IMG/VR virus record: IMGVR_UViG_3300044647_001355
Location: 1 to 43,405 of that record
Length of the DNA: 43,405 nt
Origin: a virus
Direction: 5' to 3' (one strand)
This document shows positions 39,581 to 43,405 of this stretch, piece after piece (within the stretch, counting starts at the first letter, position 1; the number at the start of each line of letters is the position of its first letter). Under the pieces are notes generated by a model. The model was not told where the DNA came from. It saw only the letters and a program-made list of their open reading frames with translations, and ran no database searches. A program made the translations under genes and the position numbers.

Positions 39581-39709
39581 GTCGGGGTGGCGGAATGGAG
39601 TATCAGATACTCTTTGGTAGACGCTAATATGCTAAGTCCCTTTGGAGCTAAACCGAGATTGCAATAGGTTAAATGGGGGACGTACAGGTTCGAATCCTTG
39701 TCCTTGACT
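39581..39709 (+). ncRNA. tRNA-Leu-like element TL-4
   Basis: 129 bases. Acceptor GTCGGGG pairs with CCTTGAC through two G-U pairs. The D-loop is split by an 18-base insert containing hairpin GAGTAT-CA-GATACTC minus its first base, between AATG and GGTAGACGC. The interior is closed by GTCCC/GGGAC and carries AACC/GGTT. The T-arm has ACAGG-TTCGAAT-CC with one extra T on the 3' side. The G-U pairs and bulge suggest an older, drifting copy. The next ATG is 17 bases on. Confidence 0.68.
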
Positions 39710-39726
39710 ACTTAAAATTAATACTT

Positions 39727-39885
39727 ATGTGTTGTAGTAATACAAGCTACGAAAGGAAAGAAATAAATGGAGAATGTCCAGATTGCGGAGAGCCCACCGT
39801 AAATGGGAATGCATATGATTGCTGCGATTATTCACCTACGCAGTGTGAAACTTGTGGGTGGGCTCCATGCGATGAGTCTTGTTAA
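39727..39885 (+). CDS. Small cysteine-rich zinc-ribbon-like protein
   Basis: The ATG at 39727 gives 52 residues with ten Cys: MCCSN, CPDC, YDCCDY, CETCGW and APCDESC. The CPDC and CETC pairs fit a zinc ribbon. A role in nucleic-acid or protein binding is likely; the target is unknown. It lies alone between TL-4 and TL-5, starting 17 bases after one and ending 5 bases before the other. Confidence 0.65.
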   Translation: MCCSNTSYERKEINGECPDCGEPTVNGNAYDCCDYSPTQCETCGWAPCDESC

Positions 39886-39890
39886 ACACA

Positions 39891-40029
39891 GTCAGGGTGG
39901 CGAAATGGTAGACGCTTTGTAAAGGTTCATTCGGAGAGATTAATTACCTTGAAGATTGATTTTACCCTGAGAAAGGACTTTATAAGATAGGTTGCAAACT
40001 AATACAGGTATCGAATCCTGTCCCTGACA
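39891..40029 (+). ncRNA. tRNA-Leu-like element TL-5
   Basis: 139 bases. Acceptor GTCAGGG/CCCTGAC is perfect, with discriminator A; D-arm TGGCGAAATGGTAGACGC is identical to TL-3. T-arm ACAGG-TATCGAAT-CCTGT has the 8-base loop seen in TL-1. The 90-base interior shares no clear similarity with the other copies; AAGGT/ACCTT is one possible stem. It starts 5 bases after a stop and ends 31 bases before the next ATG. Confidence 0.72.
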
Positions 40030-40060
40030 CTTAAAATTTAAAAACAAAAAAACAATAATC

Positions 40061-40321
40061 ATGTACAGAGAACCAGTTCCTGAAAGAATGCCAGATCGAG
40101 TAGAATATGAGGTTGGAACAGATGTGGCAAAAAACTATGGTAAACAACGTTTACTGCAAGAATACCCTGTTACTATTAGGTTTTTATCTATAGGATGTGT
40201 TATTGAAGTGGGATGTAGAAGTGTTCCCTTTTCTAGTTCGGATGAAGCTATGAAACAACTTAATGAATACGTTTCTGATCCTCATAAAGCAATTGAAAAA
40301 TGGCGTAAGATATTTGAATAA
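40061..40321 (+). CDS. Unrecognised AT-rich small gene
   Basis: An 86-residue protein (MYREPVPERMPDRVEYEVGT) with a strand-rich middle (YPVTIRFLSIGCVIEVGCRS) and a helical end (DPHKAIEKWRKIFE). Start after an A-rich leader. It stands alone between TL-5 and TL-6. No family recognised. Confidence 0.68.
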   Translation: MYREPVPERMPDRVEYEVGTDVAKNYGKQRLLQEYPVTIRFLSIGCVIEVGCRSVPFSSSDEAMKQLNEYVSDPHKAIEKWRKIFE

Positions 40322-40327
40322 AATTTA

Positions 40328-40479
40328 GTCAGGGTGGCGGAAGATAGACGCTACTGGTTAAATAGTGGGTATATGATGCGTAACGACTAACTATGAAAAC
40401 CCACACAGGAGGAAAGTATTTCCACATCAGTGGAAGCATCAATGAAATTCCTTGCAGGTATCGAATCCTGTCCCTGACA
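40328..40479 (+). ncRNA. tRNA-Leu-like element TL-6
   Basis: The longest copy, 152 bases. Acceptor GTCAGGG/CCCTGAC is perfect, with A after it. After the D-arm (TGGCGGAAGATAGACGC) an anticodon-like arm CTACT-GGTTAAAT-AGTGG presents UAA in an 8-base loop. Then come GTGGGT/ACCCAC and a perfect TTCCAC-ATCA-GTGGAA hairpin before the T-arm GCAGG-TATCGAAT-CCTGT. It begins 6 bases after a stop codon. A terminator follows before the next gene. Confidence 0.72.
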
Positions 40480-40511
40480 CTGTTTTTTGCCTTGATTTTT
40501 GAAATTAAATC

Positions 40512-40538
40512 GGACGGGAGTTTCTACTCCTGTCCTTT
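40512..40538 (+). terminator. Terminator-like hairpin after TL-6
   Basis: GGACGGGAGT (40512-40521) pairs over ten positions, one G-U, with ACTCCTGTCC (40526-40535) around TTCT, followed by TTTAATTT. It closes the alternating array of tRNA-like elements and small genes. Confidence 0.65.
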
Positions 40539-40572
40539 AATTTACAAATTTTAAACACTTTAATTTACAAAA

Positions 40573-40698
40573 ATGGTAGTAACAGACAATCCCTCCTCGT
40601 TCGAACCGCTACATCTTTCAGTGATAGCGTTCATACTGATCATCTCATTGTCAATCAGAACATGGCTCCGCCGCCGGAGGAAAAAGAACAGCTTATGA
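40573..40698 (+). CDS. Tiny membrane protein before the dNMP kinase
   Basis: A 41-residue frame, MVVTDNPSSFEPLHLSVIAF then ILIISLSIRTWLRRRRKKNSL: one hydrophobic helix followed by a strongly basic tail, which places the C-terminus in the cytoplasm. Its stop overlaps the kinase start (ATGA), supporting both. Holin-like accessory or unknown small protein; not resolved. Confidence 0.55.
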   Translation: MVVTDNPSSFEPLHLSVIAFILIISLSIRTWLRRRRKKNSL

Positions 40699-41306
40699 TT
40701 ATCGGATTATCGGGCTATGCCGGATCGGGCAAAGACACCGCAGCAGAGATCATTAAATCCATCGACCCCACTTGGGAGGTCAAAAGGTTTTCGGAGAAAC
40801 TTAAACAGGTGGCAGAGATCCTTACAGGAATCCCCGCCCATGCTTTCAACTCTCAGGAGGTGAAGGCGAGTGCACTGTCGCACCACTGGGACAGGTGGGA
40901 GTACAAGCCTAAAGCCGGAGGCACCCCCGTCCTCCCGGTCTATAGCGGAGAGGTCTCAAGAAAGCCGATGTTCATAAGGGACTTCCTGCAGATACTAGGG
41001 ACAGATGCCGTCAGGGACAACCTGCATGAAGATGCTTGGGTCATAGCACTCATGCATGAGTACAGGCCTGATAGCAAGTGGATTATCACAGACGTAAGGT
41101 TCTTCAATGAATGTGCCGCCATCAAAGAAAAGGGCGGCATTATTGTTAGGGTTGACAGGGGCCGGCCGGTTAATCGCCACCCATCAGAGACTGCTATCGA
41201 TGACTACCTGTTCGATGAAGTTATCCACAACCATGGTGGGATTGATGAATACATAGAGCGAGTTAAGTACTTTTATGAAAAGAAGATTCTTTTTTCATTA
41301 CAATAA
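40695..41306 (+). CDS. Deoxynucleoside monophosphate kinase
   Basis: The ATG at 40695 (MIIGLSGYAGSGKDTAAEII) gives 203 residues and overlaps the upstream stop. The P-loop GYAGSGKDT is at residues 7-15. A lid and base-binding region holds IRDFLQILGTDAVRDN and WIITDVRFFNECAAI, as in T4 gp1-type dNMP kinases. It phosphorylates dNMPs, complementing ThyX in supplying dNTP precursors. An earlier in-frame start at 40662 would translate the neighbour's tail. Confidence 0.88.
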   Translation: MIIGLSGYAGSGKDTAAEIIKSIDPTWEVKRFSEKLKQVAEILTGIPAHAFNSQEVKASALSHHWDRWEYKPKAGGTPVLPVYSGEVSRKPMFIRDFLQILGTDAVRDNLHEDAWVIALMHEYRPDSKWIITDVRFFNECAAIKEKGGIIVRVDRGRPVNRHPSETAIDDYLFDEVIHNHGGIDEYIERVKYFYEKKILFSLQ

Positions 41307-41487
41307 GTTTAAGCACGGCATGACAGTTCACTGGAAGAACCAATGCATACCGGTAGATGACATCTCCTGCGAGGTTCCGGTTGAAACCAAGTGGAACAGC
41401 TCTCAGCCAAGGCTTGTCCTTAGGGGCTGGGCCAAGGAGGTGGAAGTTCAATCTGTTGACGGAAGAAAAATAGCATTCATAAAATGA
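41275..41487 (+). CDS. Unrecognised small basic protein
   Basis: A 70-residue, beta-rich basic protein (MKRRFFFHYNKFKHGMTVHW) ending EVEVQSVDGRKIAFIK, perhaps a small SH3-like barrel. It begins 32 bases inside the kinase gene; an internal Met at 41320 (MTVHWKNQ) avoids most of that overlap. No family recognised. Confidence 0.6.
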   Translation: MKRRFFFHYNKFKHGMTVHWKNQCIPVDDISCEVPVETKWNSSQPRLVLRGWAKEVEVQSVDGRKIAFIK

Positions 41488-41615
41488 AAGAAGAACTCAA
41501 AGAGATTGTGGTCCAGTTGTCAAGGGCTATCGAGGAGGGCAATGAACTTAAATTAGGGATAGTGATAGGACAAATACTTTCAAGGCTAAAAGAGATCATA
41601 AATGAAACTGAATGA
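41484..41615 (+). CDS. Tiny helical protein
   Basis: A 43-residue frame (MKEELKEIVVQLSRAIEEGN, then GQILSRLKEIINETE), wholly helical with heptad-like spacing. It overlaps its neighbours by 4 and 14 bases, which fits the packing of this operon. Probably a small coiled coil. Confidence 0.55.
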   Translation: MKEELKEIVVQLSRAIEEGNELKLGIVIGQILSRLKEIINETE

Positions 41616-41898
41616 ATCACAGGCGGAATCCCTTGAGTTGTTGTACGCCAACCTCAGGAACGCTCAGATGTATGCCGAGGATCTGATGAGATCAAGTCCC
41701 ATAAAGGACGCCATACACAAGGTGCAGGTGAAGATCGACTGGTCGGTTAAGTTCTTGGAGAGTGCAATCCCCTCTCACAAAAGGGGGGCAGCTCGGGAGA
41801 TAGACCACCTGTATTATGACCAGATATCCAGACTCGTAACACACATGGACGAAGAAACCAAAAACAAACTTGAAAACTTTATAAACCAACAATTATGA
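41602..41898 (+). CDS. Unrecognised helical protein
   Basis: A 98-residue, all-helical protein (MKLNESQAESLELLYANLRN) with a repeat of amphipathic helices to the end (DEETKNKLENFINQQL). It overlaps the next gene by 4 bases. No family recognised. Confidence 0.65.
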   Translation: MKLNESQAESLELLYANLRNAQMYAEDLMRSSPIKDAIHKVQVKIDWSVKFLESAIPSHKRGAAREIDHLYYDQISRLVTHMDEETKNKLENFINQQL

Positions 41899-42107
41899 AA
41901 AAGTACATTATCTGTCTTGTAATCGCATTTAGCTTAGTAGAATCGGCAGCAGCCTGCAGCATGTGCCGGAAATTAGAAAGCGCATGGGACTCCTTTACCG
42001 CATGGTTGGAGAAGAAAGCATGCGAGAATGCCCAGTTCCACTACAAAAGGATCACCGGCAAAGATGGATTCTGTGAGCATGGCGGGAAGCACAAAGCAAA
42101 TTATTAA
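41895..42107 (+). CDS. Small exported cysteine-containing protein
   Basis: A 70-residue protein with a signal peptide, MKKYIICLVIAFSLVESAAA, followed by CSMCRKLESAW. The SAAAC junction could be a lipobox or a type I cleavage site. The mature part has CSMC, KKACE and GFCEHGG, possibly a metal site or disulphides. It would act outside the cytoplasm, alongside the lipoprotein at 25010 and the exported protein at 28460. Confidence 0.7.
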   Translation: MKKYIICLVIAFSLVESAAACSMCRKLESAWDSFTAWLEKKACENAQFHYKRITGKDGFCEHGGKHKANY

Positions 42108-42124
42108 CCGAAATAAATACACTA

Positions 42125-42319
42125 ATGTCACAGCAACCGATCATTACTTCCAACGGACATGTAACTGTCAACCACAAGGACGGCACGCTTACCATCCACC
42201 GGGATGAGATGTTGGACTTTGTAAAAGATTATATCCGGTACTATGCCTCCACAGATGGAGAGAATGTAACCTTTGACAAATCTCCGGAAGAATTCTTTGA
42301 CGAAATATACGGAGGGTAA
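42125..42319 (+). CDS. Unrecognised small acidic protein
   Basis: A 64-residue protein (MSQQPIITSNGHVTVNHKDG) with a strand pair then an acidic helical end (DFVKDYIRYYASTDGE, PEEFFDEIYGG). Start follows an A-rich leader. No family recognised. Confidence 0.65.
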   Translation: MSQQPIITSNGHVTVNHKDGTLTIHRDEMLDFVKDYIRYYASTDGENVTFDKSPEEFFDEIYGG

Positions 42320-42320
42320 T

Positions 42321-42683
42321 ATGGACCTTGTCCCTTACAAGCAATCGTTGGAACTCAAGAATCTTGGGTTTGACGAGCCTTGTTTCACTTGGTATTGGGA
42401 TGATATTGGACTCTATAGTGGTCTAGAGTTTGGCAATCATAACAAAAATATTAATTATGTTTCAGCACCAACGTTCTCTCAAGCTCTTAGATTCTTTCGT
42501 GAGAAGCACAACCTGTATGGGTTCATAACTCCGGCAGAAAAGAAAGATACAAAGCTTCGGTTTTCATTTCATATTGTAGACAACTGGGATGTCAACGAGA
42601 TATTCGACACACCTGAAGAAGCTGAAATAGGATGTATCAAAAAGCTTATTGAACTTGTTAAAAACAAACAAAACGCACAATAA
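42321..42683 (+). CDS. Conserved phage protein of the YEQALALKELGF type
   Basis: The ATG at 42321 (MDLVPYKQSLELKNLGFDEP) gives 120 residues. The pattern VPYKQSLELKNLGFDEPCF, followed by APTFSQALRFFREKHNLYG and ending with EAEIGCIKKLIELVKNK, matches a family I recall as widespread in Bacteroidota phages and prophages, without known function. AT-rich. It begins one base after the upstream stop. Confidence 0.75.
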   Translation: MDLVPYKQSLELKNLGFDEPCFTWYWDDIGLYSGLEFGNHNKNINYVSAPTFSQALRFFREKHNLYGFITPAEKKDTKLRFSFHIVDNWDVNEIFDTPEEAEIGCIKKLIELVKNKQNAQ

Positions 42684-42684
42684 A

Positions 42685-42912
42685 ATGAACCTATTTAAAT
42701 TATTTATTCCGAAAGAAAAAGCACAAGTAGTTACAGAACTTGAAAGCTGGACGGTTAGTTGGGAAGTTGCTACATCGCTTATGTGGGGGGATTCAAAAGT
42801 GTTTAATAAAGTATTTATAAAACAGCCAGACGCTAAAGAGTTTGAGAAGCAGCTTAAAGAATCTGCATCATTTCTAAATACGCCAATAAGAGTTGAGGTT
42901 GTTCGTAATTAA
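42685..42912 (+). CDS. Unrecognised small protein
   Basis: The ATG at 42685, just after the upstream stop, gives 75 residues (MNLFKLFIPKEKAQVVTELE). Strand- and lysine-rich, with KEFEKQLKESASFL as the main helix. No family recognised. Confidence 0.62.
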   Translation: MNLFKLFIPKEKAQVVTELESWTVSWEVATSLMWGDSKVFNKVFIKQPDAKEFEKQLKESASFLNTPIRVEVVRN

Positions 42913-42924
42913 TAAACTAATAAC

Positions 42925-43167
42925 ATGACACCCAAAGAACAGGCTTACGAACTATATCACGCTATGGGGTTTTCGACTTATACAACAATGAATACGCAAA
43001 CTGGGGAGAGTGAACCCGTTCACAGGAACCAGTACGCTAAAGCTTGCGCAATGACAGCTGTTAATTACATAATAGCATCAAACCCTCACAGCAACCCTCT
43101 TAACACAGAAGTCCATTCGACCATGGATTATTGGTTTCAAGTAAAACAAGAAATAGAAAAACTATGA
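42925..43167 (+). CDS. Small protein, paralogue of 24568-24771
   Basis: An 80-residue member of the MTPKE family: MTPKEQAYELYHAMGFSTYT, YAKACAMTAVNYIIASNPHS and YWFQVKQEIEKL. The next gene is another member, so there is a tandem pair here and a third copy 18 kb away. The stop overlaps the next start (ATGA). Confidence 0.75.
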   Translation: MTPKEQAYELYHAMGFSTYTTMNTQTGESEPVHRNQYAKACAMTAVNYIIASNPHSNPLNTEVHSTMDYWFQVKQEIEKL

Positions 43168-43405
43168 CACCAAAAGAAAAAGCAATAGAATTATATCAAG
43201 AATTTATTAATTATGTGCCAGCAGACATAGAATGGGAGCATAAATATGCAAAAGAATGTGCATTGATAGCAGTTGATGAGATAATAAACTCAGAACCTCG
43301 TAATCCATCCAATGTTGATTGGGATGATTGCGGTGGAACTCATGAGTATTATTACGAAGAACAACGAGAAGAAGCTGATAAATATTGGCGAGAAGTTAAA
43401 CAAGA
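43164..43405 (+). CDS. Small protein of the same family, cut by the window end
   Basis: Open at the right edge after 80 codons. MTPKEKAIELYQEFINYV, YAKECALIAVDEIINSEPRN and YWREVKQ show it is a close paralogue of the preceding gene. AT-rich. The family plan predicts that the stop is only a few codons beyond the window. Confidence 0.75.
   Translation, partial: MTPKEKAIELYQEFINYVPADIEWEHKYAKECALIAVDEIINSEPRNPSNVDWDDCGGTHEYYYEEQREEADKYWREVKQ

Noticed and set aside
39581-40479. Group I introns in tRNA-Leu as the cause of the long interiors
   Set aside because: The extra sequence is about 45-70 bases, far too short for a group I intron, and no intron core is visible.

Overview
The window looks like a large part of a tailed double-stranded DNA phage (Caudoviricetes). 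The host is probably a member of the Bacteroidota. That host call is inference, resting on start sites with A-rich leaders and no clear Shine-Dalgarno sequence, on -7 elements of the TAnnTTTG type (TAAATTTG at 22977-22984 and, on the minus strand, 9149-9142), and on small protein families typical of phages of that phylum. Both window ends cut through genes (a tail fibre on the left, a small paralogous protein on the right).

Left arm, 1-22627, all on the minus strand, read from right to left: a small basic protein, an HNH nuclease, an M15 peptidase endolysin, a double GroES-like co-chaperonin, a helical protein, two PD-(D/E)XK-like nucleases, a glycosyltransferase, a possible small terminase, the large terminase split by a 347-residue LAGLIDADG intein, portal, scaffold-like protein, major capsid protein, a head/connector candidate, and then four tail fibre, tailspike or adsorption genes. 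No tape-measure gene lies in the window.

22630-22988 is a hairpin-rich divergent intergenic region. From there every gene is on the plus strand. 23140-25954 carries a beta-rich protein, a staphylococcal-type nuclease, ThyX and small accessory proteins. 25955-27501 is mostly non-coding and unusual: a purine-biased tract, one probable winged-helix gene, then about 390 bases full of perfect hairpins, including a pair whose 15-base loops differ by one compensatory A-U to U-A swap. 27502-31930 is a chain of very small genes. 31881-38498 is the recombination and replication block: tyrosine recombinase, ERF annealing protein, YqaJ nuclease, replisome-organizer-like protein, primase-helicase, resolvase-like nuclease. 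38911-43405 has a protein with an SSB-type tail, dNMP kinase and further small genes.

The most striking content is a set of RNA-like elements between the plus-strand genes. Five (22989-23122, 39238-39323, 39581-39709, 39891-40029, 40328-40479) have a tRNA-Leu-like acceptor stem, D-arm sequence and T-arm, but a 36-to-102-base interior that is not a normal anticodon and variable region. Four others (28623-28663, 29139-29181, 29723-29764, 30409-30452) are reduced to about 42 bases: a 7-base-pair acceptor, a linker containing ATGGT and a T-arm with loop TTCGAYT. Two more (28078-28115, 28406-28444) are 38-39-base miniature cloverleaves with the same layout and different paired bases. Most sit directly after one stop codon, or overlap it, and 15-36 bases before the next start. 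I infer either tRNA-style punctuation of a polycistronic early transcript by host RNase P and RNase Z, or an attC-like cassette array; the sequence alone cannot decide between them.
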